From contig JAQGDQ010002369.1 of the NCBI GenBank assembly GCA_030141605.1, positions 188,001-248,000 of the forward strand: 60,000 nucleotides of DNA, given 5' to 3'. Of the stretch, positions 8,185 through 16,517 are shown in pieces. Source of the stretch: Tubiluchus corallicola (lineage: Eukaryota > Priapulida > Priapulimorpha > Priapulimorphida > Tubiluchidae). The position numbers were made by a program, and so were the translations under genes. Every line of letters starts with the position of its first letter. Position 1 is the first letter of the stretch. The notes under the pieces are model-generated. The model worked only from the letters and a program-made list of their open reading frames with translations. It ran no database searches and was not told the DNA's origin.

Positions 8185-9132
8185 ATGTCTGAAGAAAGCA
8201 GTTATATGTTGTTTTCGGGATCGTCTCACGATGATTTGGCGAAACATGTTGCCCGCGAACTAGGAAAAAATTTAGGGGAAGTTCTCATTGAAACGTTCCC
8301 AGATGGAGAGATCGGCATTCAGATTCTCGAGAATGTCAGGGGAAGGGATATCTTTATTCTGCAATCGGTAGCCCAGCGCCCCAACCATTATCTGATGGAA
8401 CTATTGATCATGATCGATGCTTTTAAGCGTGCTTCGGTCAGGAGCATTTCGGTCGTTCTCCCTTATTATGGGTATGCCCGCCAAGATCGCAAAGACAAAG
8501 GACTGGTTCCCATTACTGCAAAACTGGTCGCTGATCTGCTGCATAAAGCGGGGGCTGACCGGGCATTGATGATGGACTTGCATACGGAGCAGATCCAGGG
8601 ATTTTTTGATATTCCTGTCGATCACCTGTACGCAAGGCCGATTTTGGTCAAAGCGATCAAAGACTGGAATTTGAACAGCCCTGTGGTTGTTTCCCCCGAT
8701 ATTGGAAGTAATAAGATGGCGAGAAAATTTGCTGAAGATTTGAAAATTGATATCGCCATCGTAGACAAACGCCGTGTAAGTGCAGACAAGGTTGAGGCCA
8801 ATGCCTTGATCGGAGATGTAAAAGGCAAAGACGTCATTTTAGTAGATGATATGTGTTCAACAGGAGAGACTTTGAAAGTTGCAGCAAAAGTTTGCAAAAG
8901 CGCTGGCGCTGCCAGTGTTCGAGCTGCTGTGACTCATGGGCTCTTGGTCGAACAGGCTTTATTGGAAGGCAACGTGATTGAAAAGTTCCTCATCACAGAT
9001 TCTATTCCCAATGGAAGCATTATCGATCATCCTAAAATTGAACGGGTTTCTGTGGCACCGCTTCTCTCTCAAGCCATAGAATGCATCGTTTCCGACGAGT
9101 CTATCTCCTCTCTTTTCAAGGCAAACCGATGA
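8185..9132 (+). CDS. prs: Ribose-phosphate pyrophosphokinase
   Basis: Prs makes phosphoribosyl pyrophosphate (PRPP) from ribose 5-phosphate and ATP, the precursor of nucleotides, NAD and histidine. The 315-residue product shows the N-terminal SSHDDLAKHVARELG segment, the PYYGYARQDRKD flexible loop, the DLHTEQIQGFF region and the PRPP-binding loop ILVDDMCSTGETL. The length is normal. Its presence suggests less dependence on host nucleotides than in Chlamydia, which I recall as lacking prs. The hpt-like gene at 56220 would use its product. It lies between tRNA-Gln and rplY. Confidence 0.95.
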   Translation: MSEESSYMLFSGSSHDDLAKHVARELGKNLGEVLIETFPDGEIGIQILENVRGRDIFILQSVAQRPNHYLMELLIMIDAFKRASVRSISVVLPYYGYARQDRKDKGLVPITAKLVADLLHKAGADRALMMDLHTEQIQGFFDIPVDHLYARPILVKAIKDWNLNSPVVVSPDIGSNKMARKFAEDLKIDIAIVDKRRVSADKVEANALIGDVKGKDVILVDDMCSTGETLKVAAKVCKSAGAASVRAAVTHGLLVEQALLEGNVIEKFLITDSIPNGSIIDHPKIERVSVAPLLSQAIECIVSDESISSLFKANR

Positions 9133-9154
9133 ATTATAAGAAATAGGAAGAAAG

Positions 9155-9715
9155 ATGAAACTTGCAGCTTTTAAACGTTCTGGAAAGAAAAAAAGTGAAG
9201 TGAAAGATATCCGTAGAGAAGGAGATATTCCTGCTGTACTTTACGGTCCAAAAATTCAGCCCGATAATATTTTTGTGAAAGGTGCTGAATTCCATGCAAT
9301 GCTCCGCAAATTAGGCGAGGGAAAATTAGCGACTACTGTATTCCAACTAGAGCTGGAAAAGAAAACCTATAATGCGATCATCAAAGATATTCAGTATTTC
9401 GTTACTCAATTTAAGAGAATCCAGCACATCGATTTTGAAGCTCTGGCTGATGATGTTCCTGTAAATGTTAATGTTCCTATCCAATACACTGGAGTGGTTG
9501 ATTGTGCAGGGATCAAACTGGGCGGTATTTTGAGACAGGTGATCCGGTCTGTTAAGGTCCGTTGCCTGCCGAAGCACATCCCTGAGCAATTCCAGATCGA
9601 CGTGAAAGAACTCCAGATTGGAGGTTCCAAGCGTCTTACTGATATTGTAATGCCTAAAGAAGTAAGACCTATGGCTCAAATGAAGGAAGTTGCTGTTGTA
9701 ATAGCAAAACGATGA
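9155..9715 (+). CDS. rplY: 50S ribosomal protein L25 (long, CTC-type)
   Basis: L25 binds 5S rRNA in the large subunit. The 186-residue product is the long form, with an N-terminal L25 domain (KSEVKDIRREGDIPAVLYGP) and a C-terminal beta domain (about residues 95-186) as in the CTC general-stress branch. A GGAAG sequence precedes the ATG by six bases. The stop codon overlaps the start of pth (ATGA), so translation of the two is likely coupled. The rplY-pth-rpsF-rpsR-rplI order matches chlamydial genomes as I know them. Confidence 0.95.
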   Translation: MKLAAFKRSGKKKSEVKDIRREGDIPAVLYGPKIQPDNIFVKGAEFHAMLRKLGEGKLATTVFQLELEKKTYNAIIKDIQYFVTQFKRIQHIDFEALADDVPVNVNVPIQYTGVVDCAGIKLGGILRQVIRSVKVRCLPKHIPEQFQIDVKELQIGGSKRLTDIVMPKEVRPMAQMKEVAVVIAKR

Positions 9716-10305
9716 TGCATTTTTTGATTGTGGGTCTGGGAAATCCAGAAAAGAGATATGAAAAGACAAGGCATAATGTCGGATTTGAAGTGGTGAAAAG
9801 ACTGGCTGAACGACACAACTTGAGCTTTAGACATACGGACCGACTCAAAGGACATCTCGCCTCAGGACCTTTTCGGGAGGACAAGATGACTCTCCTGATG
9901 CCCACAACCTATATGAATAACAGCGGAGAAGCAGTACATGCTTCGATGAATTACTACAAAATCCCAAAGGAAGCTGTGCTTGTTATTGCTGACGACGCAG
10001 CAGTACCCTTTGGAGAATTTCGCCTCAAAGCCACCGGATCGAGTGGAGGCCACAATGGACTTCAAAATGTGGAAGACATGTTGCACTCGAAACACTATGC
10101 ACGACTTCGCATAGGAATCGGAGAAAAGACGACACGGGATCTTTCCGATTATGTTTTGACACGTTTTTCCAAAGAAGAACTTGTGAGACTTCCTGAATTA
10201 TTAGACCAAGCAGCTGCATTTGTTGAGATGTGGATGCAAAAAGGTGTAGAGGAGACGATGACTGCCGCCAATGTTCGGCAAAAAGCGTCTCCACAAAAGG
10301 AGTAA
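9712..10305 (+). CDS. pth: Peptidyl-tRNA hydrolase
   Basis: Pth frees tRNAs from aborted peptidyl-tRNA. The 197-residue product has GLGNPEKRYEKTRHNVGFE near the N-terminus, containing the conserved Asn and the catalytic His, the LIMP-like LLMPTTYMNNSGE strand, and VIADDAAVPFGEFRLKATG with the catalytic Asp. The GSSGGHNGL loop is also intact. The ATG at 9712 overlaps the rplY stop; a second ATG follows at once, so the exact start is uncertain by one residue. The C-terminus is slightly longer than in E. coli and ends in lysines. Confidence 0.95.
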   Translation: MMHFLIVGLGNPEKRYEKTRHNVGFEVVKRLAERHNLSFRHTDRLKGHLASGPFREDKMTLLMPTTYMNNSGEAVHASMNYYKIPKEAVLVIADDAAVPFGEFRLKATGSSGGHNGLQNVEDMLHSKHYARLRIGIGEKTTRDLSDYVLTRFSKEELVRLPELLDQAAAFVEMWMQKGVEETMTAANVRQKASPQKE

Positions 10306-10307
10306 AA

Positions 10308-10649
10308 ATGAAAAAACTGAAATATCAACTTTATGAAGGTATGTACATCTTGAGTGCGACTTTGAGCGATGATTCACGAAAAGTGGCTCTCGACAAGATC
10401 ATAGATGGCATCACCGAAAAAGGCGGCGAAATCAAAAAGTTACATGATTTAGGACGCAAACGCCTTGCCTATTCGATCCAAAAGAAAAGAGAAGGTCATT
10501 ACTACCTCCTCTACTTTACAGCTCCAACAGCTGCAATGGCCGATCTTTGGAGAGAATACAAATTACACGAAGATCTGCTTCGTTTCATGACATTGCAGAC
10601 AGATGCAGTGAAAGAAAAATTGGAATTCAAACCTATCAAACAAGCTTAA
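10308..10649 (+). CDS. rpsF: 30S ribosomal protein S6
   Basis: The 113-residue product has the S6 fold pattern ([16 protein letters not shown], then [19 protein letters not shown]). S6 pairs with S18 on the 30S platform, and the S18 gene follows 13 bases later. The ATG at 10308 is preceded by AAAGGAG six bases upstream. An earlier in-frame start at 10230 would lie inside pth and is rejected. Confidence 0.95.
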   Translation: MKKLKYQLYEGMYILSATLSDDSRKVALDKIIDGITEKGGEIKKLHDLGRKRLAYSIQKKREGHYYLLYFTAPTAAMADLWREYKLHEDLLRFMTLQTDAVKEKLEFKPIKQA

Positions 10650-10662
10650 ATGGAGAGTGAAT

Positions 10663-10923
10663 ATGCGTAGACCAAGTAGACCAGGCAGGCCAAGAGGCGC
10701 GCCAGCTTTTCCTAGAAAGAAAAAAGCTTGTCCTTTCAAGGCTGCGGGTGTGAAAAAAATCGACTATAAAGACATAGATACTTTGACCCAGTTCATCACT
10801 GAGCGCGGGAAAATCCTTCCACGAAGGGTCACAGGAGTTTCTTATCACTATCAGAAACTATTGAAGAATGCGATCAAGAGAGCCCGATATATGGCTTTCG
10901 TACCTTTTGTAGCCGAAGAATAA
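10663..10923 (+). CDS. rpsR: 30S ribosomal protein S18
   Basis: The 86-residue product carries the S18 core [20 protein letters not shown] and KILPRRVTG, with the basic C-terminal [13 protein letters not shown]. The ATG at 10663 has GGAG seven bases upstream; a GTG at 10657 would fall too close to that site. It is part of the rpsF-rpsR-rplI operon. Confidence 0.95.
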   Translation: MRRPSRPGRPRGAPAFPRKKKACPFKAAGVKKIDYKDIDTLTQFITERGKILPRRVTGVSYHYQKLLKNAIKRARYMAFVPFVAEE

Positions 10924-10936
10924 TGGAGGAGCTCTA

Positions 10937-11497
10937 ATGAAACAGAAATTACTATTGCTCGACGATGTCACTGATTTAGGAAGAAGCGGCGAAATTGTAG
11001 AAGTACGTCCTGGATATGCAAGGAACTATCTTTTGCCTCAAAAGTTCGCAATCGTTGCTAATCGAAATACCCTTCGCAAGCAACAGCGTCTTCAGGAAGA
11101 GCGTGCATTGAGGGCAGAAATCGATCGAAAAGATTCTGATGAGTTAGCTCAAAAGATCAAAGACAAACTCTTCACCATTGAAGTGAAAGTCGATCCTGAG
11201 GGACATCTTTATGGATCTGTCGCAGCTGCTGATATTTCCGATCTTCTTCAAAAGGAAGGCTTTCCTATTGAGAAAAAGAATGTCCCGCTTCCTAAAGCAA
11301 TCAAAAAGCTTGGGGAATATCCTCTGATCTTGAAACTGAAAGAAGGCGTAACTGCCAATATCAAATTGAAGATCATGAGTGAAGGAGGAGTCCTTGAAGC
11401 ACAGTGGGCCAAAGAAGCTGCAGCTGCCGAGGCGGCAAAGAAAGCAGAAACGCCTCCTGAGATTCCAGAGGAACCAGAACAGGAAATCAATCGATAA
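10937..11497 (+). CDS. rplI: 50S ribosomal protein L9
   Basis: The 186-residue product has the L9 N-terminal domain (MKQKLLLLDDVTDLGRSGEI, then VRPGYARNYLLPQK), the long connecting helix and the C-terminal RNA-binding domain. An alanine- and glutamate-rich tail of about 35 residues (AAAAEAAKKAETPPEIPEEP) extends beyond the E. coli length of 149. GGAGG lies eight bases before the ATG. ispE follows after 11 bases. Confidence 0.95.
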   Translation: MKQKLLLLDDVTDLGRSGEIVEVRPGYARNYLLPQKFAIVANRNTLRKQQRLQEERALRAEIDRKDSDELAQKIKDKLFTIEVKVDPEGHLYGSVAAADISDLLQKEGFPIEKKNVPLPKAIKKLGEYPLILKLKEGVTANIKLKIMSEGGVLEAQWAKEAAAAEAAKKAETPPEIPEEPEQEINR

Positions 11498-11508
11498 TTG
11501 GCAGGAAA

Positions 11509-12372
11509 ATGCTTCTAGCTTCGCCTGCCAAGCTGAATCTTTTCTTTCGGGTCCTCCGAAAGAGAGAGGATGGCTTTCATGAGATTGCATCGCTTTACCA
11601 AGCGATCAATCTCATGGATGAAATCCAGATAGAATCTTCAAACAAAGATCTCTTTTCTTGTACCGATCCCGCTCTTAATTTAGGTGCAACCAATCTCATT
11701 TCAAAAGCTTTAAAGATCTTTCGAAATCGTACACAGATCCATCAAGCGGTTTCCATTCACTTGAAAAAGAAAATCCCTATTGAAGCGGGACTTGGCGGAG
11801 GAAGCGGTAATGCAGCTACAACATTATGGGGGCTGAACGAACTCTTTGATCGGCCTGCTTCTATCGATGAGCTGAAACTTTGGTCTGCTGAAATGGGGTC
11901 GGATATTTCTTTTTTCTTTTCCGAAGGAACAGCTTATTGCGAAGGCAGAGGAGAAAAAGTAACAACGCTCGACTCTTTGTCTTTTTCTGCCTGGCTTGCC
12001 AAACCTGCCTTTGGATTGAAAACACCTTCGGTCTATGCGAATACCAACTTGGCGATTTTGCATCCGAGAAATCCCCGTGCGGCAATGGAAAAAATCTTTG
12101 CGCACAAAGGGGGATATTTTAATGACCTTGAATTCGCAGCCTTTCATTTAGAACCGCGTCTGAAAAAACTGAAACATCAACTCGAAGAAATGGGTTTTGA
12201 AAGAGTGGTCATGACTGGAAGCGGAACAGCTTTCTTCTGTTTAGGGAACTGCCAACCTTTGCCTCTTTCCGGCGTGGATTATTATTTTGTGCAAAATGCT
12301 CAAAGAAAATCCAACGCGTGGTATTGTTACCACAAAAATGAGGCTAATCATGAAACAGAAAAGGATCTTTGA
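11509..12372 (+). CDS. ispE: 4-diphosphocytidyl-2-C-methyl-D-erythritol kinase
   Basis: IspE phosphorylates CDP-methylerythritol in the non-mevalonate isoprenoid pathway. The 287-residue GHMP kinase starts LLASPAKLNLFFRVL with the substrate-binding Lys region, and has the ATP loop PIEAGLGGGSGNAATT and a C-terminal MTGSGTAFFCLG glycine-rich motif. It sits 11 bases after rplI, as in Chlamydia, and its 3' end overlaps the start of hldD by 23 bp. Confidence 0.94.
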   Translation: MLLASPAKLNLFFRVLRKREDGFHEIASLYQAINLMDEIQIESSNKDLFSCTDPALNLGATNLISKALKIFRNRTQIHQAVSIHLKKKIPIEAGLGGGSGNAATTLWGLNELFDRPASIDELKLWSAEMGSDISFFFSEGTAYCEGRGEKVTTLDSLSFSAWLAKPAFGLKTPSVYANTNLAILHPRNPRAAMEKIFAHKGGYFNDLEFAAFHLEPRLKKLKHQLEEMGFERVVMTGSGTAFFCLGNCQPLPLSGVDYYFVQNAQRKSNAWYCYHKNEANHETEKDL

Positions 12373-13354
12373 AGATCAATTGATCGTTGTTACCGGTGCA
12401 GCAGGATTCATCGGTTCAGGTGTCGTTCGGTATTTGAACGATAAGGGATATGAAAACCTACTCTTAGTCGACCACCTCAATGATGGAGCCAAATGGAAAA
12501 ACCTATTGGGCAAGAAATTTGTCGATATCATTCCTCCTGAAGAACTTTTCGATTGGCTTATTGACCGTGAAAGAGAGATTGAAGCTTTCATTCATCTTGG
12601 TGCCTGTTCCAGTACTACAGAAGGAGATGCTGATTTTCTTCTGAAGAACAATTACAAATTTTCCGTTCGTCTTTGTGAATATGCGATGACGCACGAACAC
12701 CGTTTTATTTATGCATCTTCAGCAGCTACTTATGGAGATGGCTCTCAAGGATTCTCAGACAACCATGAACAATTGGACAGTCTCCGTCCCTTGAATATGT
12801 ATGGATTTTCCAAACATCTCTTCGATCTTTGGGTCCAAAGAGAAAAGCTCCTTGATAGTGTCGTCGGATTGAAATACTTCAATGTGTTCGGCCCGAACGA
12901 GTATCATAAAGGACGGATGGCTTCGATGATCTACCATATGTACAACCAGGTACAGGAAAAGGGACAGATCGGCCTTTTCAAGTCCAATGATTCCAAATAC
13001 AAAGATGGGGACCAGTGCCGTGATTTTATCTACGTAAAAGATGCGGTCCGCATGACCTGTCTTCTTTTGGAAGATGCATTCAAGGATGTCAGCGGAATCT
13101 TCAATATTGGCCGGGGGAAGCCTGTCACATGGAACAAGATGGCCCATGCGCTCTTTGATGCAATGGGAAAAAAGATCAATGTACAATACATCGATATTCC
13201 GAAAGACCTGACCCGACAGTATCAAAATTATACCCGGGCTGATATGAACAAATATACGGAACTTCATAAAGATGAATTTCAGTTCACTTCGATGGACGAA
13301 GCGGTAAAAGACTACGTACAGAACTATCTGCAGAAAGACAACTATACATGGTAA
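12350..13354 (+). CDS. hldD: ADP-L-glycero-D-manno-heptose 6-epimerase
   Basis: HldD converts ADP-D-glycero-heptose to the L-glycero form used in the lipopolysaccharide inner core. The 334-residue short-chain dehydrogenase-type enzyme has the NADP loop VTGAAGFIGSGVV, the ASSAATYGDG segment with the catalytic Ser/Thr region, and the YGFSKHLFD Y-x3-K pair. DQCRDFIYVKD is also characteristic. The start at 12350 is inside ispE; an upstream in-frame start at 12287 lies deeper in ispE and is less likely. It is followed with a 7-bp overlap by the heptose kinase gene. Confidence 0.93.
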   Translation: MKQKRIFEDQLIVVTGAAGFIGSGVVRYLNDKGYENLLLVDHLNDGAKWKNLLGKKFVDIIPPEELFDWLIDREREIEAFIHLGACSSTTEGDADFLLKNNYKFSVRLCEYAMTHEHRFIYASSAATYGDGSQGFSDNHEQLDSLRPLNMYGFSKHLFDLWVQREKLLDSVVGLKYFNVFGPNEYHKGRMASMIYHMYNQVQEKGQIGLFKSNDSKYKDGDQCRDFIYVKDAVRMTCLLLEDAFKDVSGIFNIGRGKPVTWNKMAHALFDAMGKKINVQYIDIPKDLTRQYQNYTRADMNKYTELHKDEFQFTSMDEAVKDYVQNYLQKDNYTW

Positions 13355-14664
13355 AACTCGCAGGACGATTCAGTCATTTCAAACCTTTTCGGGCATTAGT
13401 CGCTGGAGATTTTATGCTCGATACATATACACGTGGGCAAGTCCAAAGAATCTCTCCCGAGGCTCCTGTTTCCATTCTGAAAGTGGAAGAACAGGAATCA
13501 CGGCCTGGTGGAGCCGGCAACGTCGTTCTTAATCTTATTTCTCTGGGTGGTGAAGTTCTTGCATTAGGACGTATTGGAAATGATGCTGCCGGGAAAGAGT
13601 TGAAAAGAAGACTCGAAGAAGAAGGTGCAAATGCTCAAGGGCTTCTTGTGGAAAAAGGATTTAAGACCCCAGTCAAAAATCGTCTCATTGCCGATAGTCA
13701 GCAAATCCTTCGCGTCGATCTGGAAAAGGTCATACCATTGACCTCTTCATTGGAACGTAAGATTGAAGAAAACCTTCCTAATCTTCTCGATGAAATCGAT
13801 GTGGTTGCCATTTCTGATTACAATAAGGGCTTTTTGCCTCCCTCTCTTCTTCAAACTGTCATTCAGATGGCCAAGAAGAAAAAGATCCCTGTAATTGTCG
13901 ATCCAAAGGGAGAGGACCTCTCAAAATACAATGGGGCCACGCTACTCAAGCCTAATCTATTGGAAGCCTACATAGCCTCAAAGCTTCCACAAACAGAACC
14001 ATTAGAAAAAGCTGCTGAAATTCTTCTTCGTGACAGTCGGGCTGGGCTCCTTCTCATTACCCGCTCTTCTGCTGGTATCTCTCTATTCACCCCTGATGGG
14101 AAAAGAAAGGACTTTCCCGTCCTTTCCAAAGAGGTCAAGGATGTAACTGGAGCAGGAGATACAGTCCTTGCAATGATCAGTGCAGCATTTGCCAATGGAA
14201 TCGATATCGATCATGCGATTCCTTTTGCGAACATTGCAGCCGGAATTTCGATAGAACGATTGGGCTGCGTGCGAATCACCCTTCCCGAGTTGGCCAGAAG
14301 ACTTTTAGAGTATGATCTTGAGAATAAAATCTTCGATGAGAGGCATCTCTTTGCCTTAAAGCAAATACTGGAAGACAAACAGTATTCCATTTTATGCCTG
14401 GACAGCTCGAAAGGAATGGACACCCCTCTTTTTCATGCCATTCGCCAGCTATCTTCAGACCAGCAACTATTGATTTACATCGAAGGTCAAAATCCAGACG
14501 GAGAGTTTATCTCGCTTCTTTCCTCGCTTCATGAGGTGGACTTTATCATTTTGAAAAAAGAAAACCTTAAAAATCTCTTTGATGAGATCTCCCCTCAGGA
14601 AATTTTTGCAATGACCCCATCAGGGATAGAAAAAAGGGGGAATCTCTCCCCCCTTCTTAAATGA
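13348..14664 (+). CDS. hldE: HldE-like heptose-7-phosphate kinase with degenerate C-terminal domain
   Basis: The 438-residue protein has an N-terminal PfkB-type kinase domain (about residues 1-320) matching HldE/RfaE1: DFMLDTYTRGQVQRISPEAP, then RPGGAGNVVLNL, and the catalytic DVTGAGDTV anion hole. It would make D-glycero-beta-manno-heptose 1,7-bisphosphate. The C-terminal 110 residues occupy the place of the ADP-transferase (HldE2) domain but show no HxGH nucleotidyltransferase motif, so that step must be done elsewhere if at all. The start overlaps hldD by 7 bp. A terminator for the opposite-strand gene lies inside its last codons. Confidence 0.85.
   Translation: MVKLAGRFSHFKPFRALVAGDFMLDTYTRGQVQRISPEAPVSILKVEEQESRPGGAGNVVLNLISLGGEVLALGRIGNDAAGKELKRRLEEEGANAQGLLVEKGFKTPVKNRLIADSQQILRVDLEKVIPLTSSLERKIEENLPNLLDEIDVVAISDYNKGFLPPSLLQTVIQMAKKKKIPVIVDPKGEDLSKYNGATLLKPNLLEAYIASKLPQTEPLEKAAEILLRDSRAGLLLITRSSAGISLFTPDGKRKDFPVLSKEVKDVTGAGDTVLAMISAAFANGIDIDHAIPFANIAAGISIERLGCVRITLPELARRLLEYDLENKIFDERHLFALKQILEDKQYSILCLDSSKGMDTPLFHAIRQLSSDQQLLIYIEGQNPDGEFISLLSSLHEVDFIILKKENLKNLFDEISPQEIFAMTPSGIEKRGNLSPLLK
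14630..14655 (-). terminator. Rho-independent terminator, minus strand, inside the end of hldE
   Basis: AAGGGGG (14634-14640) and CCCCCTT (14649-14655) form a perfect stem. Read on the minus strand the hairpin ends in a run of six or more T residues, so it terminates transcription of the coiled-coil gene at 14679. It sits within the last codons of hldE on the other strand. Confidence 0.8.
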
Positions 14665-14678
14665 TTGAATTCTTCCGA

Positions 14679-15509
14679 TTAAATAAGGCTAAGATTTTTC
14701 GGGTCAAGAACGCGCCTTGTGATCAGTCGTTCTTCCATTTGCTTCATCATATGTTGTTTTGCTTGAGACGGATCGACTTCGGTCTGCTGCATGACGATGC
14801 GCCCTTTACCACTAGGCTTAATTCCATGTTCGGCCATTTCTCTATTTAGAGCAGCCAGTTGGGTTTGGACTTCTTTCAAAGCTCTTTCCAAACCCTGTAC
14901 ATGTCTTTCAAGCTCGCCCATGTTTACATCTGCTCCTACAGCCGGTGCTGCCAGCAAGGTTTCAAGCTGCTCTTCGGATCGTCGGATCTGATGTCCAAGA
15001 GATGTGATCTCTTCTCTTGCCTTATCTAGATCTGTGGAACACCTGATTATATCTTCCCTTAATTTTCCAATAGCCCTTCCATTGTCAAGGACAACGGCAA
15101 TCGCACCACTCTTTTGGGTTTCTTCACTACATTGTAATTGTTTTGTGGGGTCTTTTTCTAATTCTGCAAGAAGACTTTTGTATGCCTCCAATGATTCTTC
15201 CTGTTGTTCAATGGACCTGTGAGAAAATCTCAATCTTTCGGTGTTTGCCTGAATAGATCCTCTCACCAATGAAATTTTAGAACAGGCGTCTTTATTTTTT
15301 TCGCCAAGGGCCCGGATCTGCGCTCTTCTCGTTTGGATATCTAACGTTACTGCGCTATGGCGCTGTATCAAGCGTTGGGCGCCCTCTTCTGAGAGGGGAG
15401 TTCTCTTTTTACCAGAAGTTGTGGTCTGAGGAGCCTTAGGTGGAGGTGGAGGAGCTTTTGGAGGAGGAGGAACATTGCGGGGAGTCGGTGGAATACTGGT
15501 TGAGGACAT
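14679..15509 (-). CDS. Proline-rich coiled-coil protein (C-terminal part of a frameshifted gene)
   Basis: As a separate frame this gives 276 residues from an ATG at 15509. It starts with a serine/threonine/proline stretch and the polyproline run PPPPKAPPPPPKAP (about residues 14-27), followed by some 230 residues of heptad-rich coiled coil. A core PTKQLQCSEETQKSG and LDNGRAIGKL is shared with the neighbour at 16518. The open frame continues upstream of the ATG through a hydrophobic segment (residues like TVLSAASLSVALIGIRLL) and a repeated KSLAEKNYYPSPE motif up to the T-run at 15823. There it meets the frame at 15578-16171, so both are probably one gene. Function is unknown. A transmembrane anchor plus coiled coil next to an active type III locus makes it a possible secreted effector; that is inference. 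Confidence 0.7.
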   Translation of the reverse strand: MSSTSIPPTPRNVPPPPKAPPPPPKAPQTTTSGKKRTPLSEEGAQRLIQRHSAVTLDIQTRRAQIRALGEKNKDACSKISLVRGSIQANTERLRFSHRSIEQQEESLEAYKSLLAELEKDPTKQLQCSEETQKSGAIAVVLDNGRAIGKLREDIIRCSTDLDKAREEITSLGHQIRRSEEQLETLLAAPAVGADVNMGELERHVQGLERALKEVQTQLAALNREMAEHGIKPSGKGRIVMQQTEVDPSQAKQHMMKQMEERLITRRVLDPKNLSLI

Positions 15510-15577
15510 TGTAGTTGAAGGTGTTGTTAAGGGGTTCGTTGATTCAGGTTTTTTATTTCTGAGAAGTCTGATCCCTA

Positions 15578-16171
15578 TCAGAGCGACAGATAAAGAGGCG
15601 GCTGAAAGAACGGTCGCAGGGTAATCAATGGGCCGTTGATCCCATGTCGCTGATACAAATTCTTCACTCCTTCCAGAAAGTTGAGAATAGGTGAGATGCG
15701 CGGTTTCAGGAGAAGGATAATAGTTTTTTTCAGCCAGGCTTTTGGTGAGTGTAATATTATGTTCTTTGTTCCAGGTAGCGAATGCAAGTTCATCTCGCCC
15801 CGGTTCGGGAGAAGGATAGTAGTTTTTTTTTCGGCTAGGCTTTTTCTAAATGTTAGATCGCTAAATTGTTTCGGGGATAATCCTGCAGGAACTTCAGCGC
15901 AATAAGCCACTTCATCATCCATCAGATCCTTAACGCATCGTAATTCCATTTCTTGAGAAGAGCATAACCCTTTTGACAGGCATACGCCTAATCCAATCAT
16001 CGAAGCAATGGCAACGCCCGCTAAGAAAGTTTTGCCTGGATTTTCCTTTGCCTTTTGGAACAGTCCATTTGTCATTGTTCCTACTTGAGAAAGAGAGCTA
16101 CCAATCGCGGCACCACCTTTACAGATGCTTTGCCATGAGGGTATGTTTAGGTAAATAGAGGACAGCGTCAT
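15578..16171 (-). CDS. Membrane protein, N-terminal part of the frameshifted coiled-coil gene
   Basis: This frame of 197 codons begins at the ATG at 16171. The first 113 or so codons include a hydrophobic segment (GKTFLAGVAIASMIGLGVCL at about residues 47-66). After the A-run at 15831-15823 (minus-strand A9) the reading turns into an isoleucine/lysine-rich sequence that looks out of frame. The other frame there gives a sequence matching a second copy of KSLAEKNYYPSPE downstream. One more A, or two fewer, would join this part to the frame ending at 14679 as one protein of about 497 residues with two membrane segments. No family is recognised. Upstream is a 345-bp AT-rich gap. Confidence 0.6.
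   Translation of the reverse strand: MTLSSIYLNIPSWQSICKGGAAIGSSLSQVGTMTNGLFQKAKENPGKTFLAGVAIASMIGLGVCLSKGLCSSQEMELRCVKDLMDDEVAYCAEVPAGLSPKQFSDLTFRKSLAEKKTTILLPNRGEMNLHSLPGTKNIILHSPKAWLKKTIILLLKPRISPILNFLEGVKNLYQRHGINGPLITLRPFFQPPLYLSL
15823..15831 (-). other. A9 slippery tract joining two frames
   Basis: Nine T residues on the plus strand (A9 in the message) sit exactly where the coding frame of the membrane/coiled-coil gene changes. The homologous place in the second internal repeat (15724-15730) has A7 and is in frame. A10 or A7 here would restore a single frame. Candidates are transcriptional slippage, phase variation or an indel error in the assembly. Confidence 0.7.
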
Positions 16172-16435
16172 TCTCCACCCCTATGTTTCTTTTATTATTT
16201 TTTATTTATATTCGGTGAAGATTATGTTAATTTGTCTATTATACATCTATTGTTAATAATAATAAACGGTGGTTAGGTTGAAAGATTTAACTGTAGAAAA
16301 TTCTTCAAGAAAGATTTGACAAGGACATTCAAAATAGACAGAGTTTGTGTGACTTAGCCTGGTCTTGTGAAAAAACATAAGCTAATATTTTACTTTGCAA
16401 AAGTTTTGCTCTCATGATGCTATTCGGGATAAAAA
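16172..16435. other. AT-rich intergenic region
   Basis: This stretch separates the two paralogous coiled-coil genes. It is AT-rich with an A/T-only part near 16195-16270 and probably carries the promoter of the gene at 16171. Apart from the terminator at its right edge I see no gene in it. Confidence 0.5.
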
Positions 16436-16456
16436 AAGGAGGGAATATCCCTCCTT
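16431..16456 (-). terminator. Rho-independent terminator, minus strand
   Basis: AAGGAGGGA (16436-16444) and TCCCTCCTT (16448-16456) form a perfect 9-bp stem with a three-base loop, followed on the minus strand by a run of T residues. It ends transcription of the coiled-coil gene at 16518-17657. Confidence 0.9.
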
Positions 16457-16517
16457 CTTAAGTGAAATCTATCTCTCTAAAAAGATTAGAGATGTTTCGT
16501 GAGACGAGTTCAAACCA

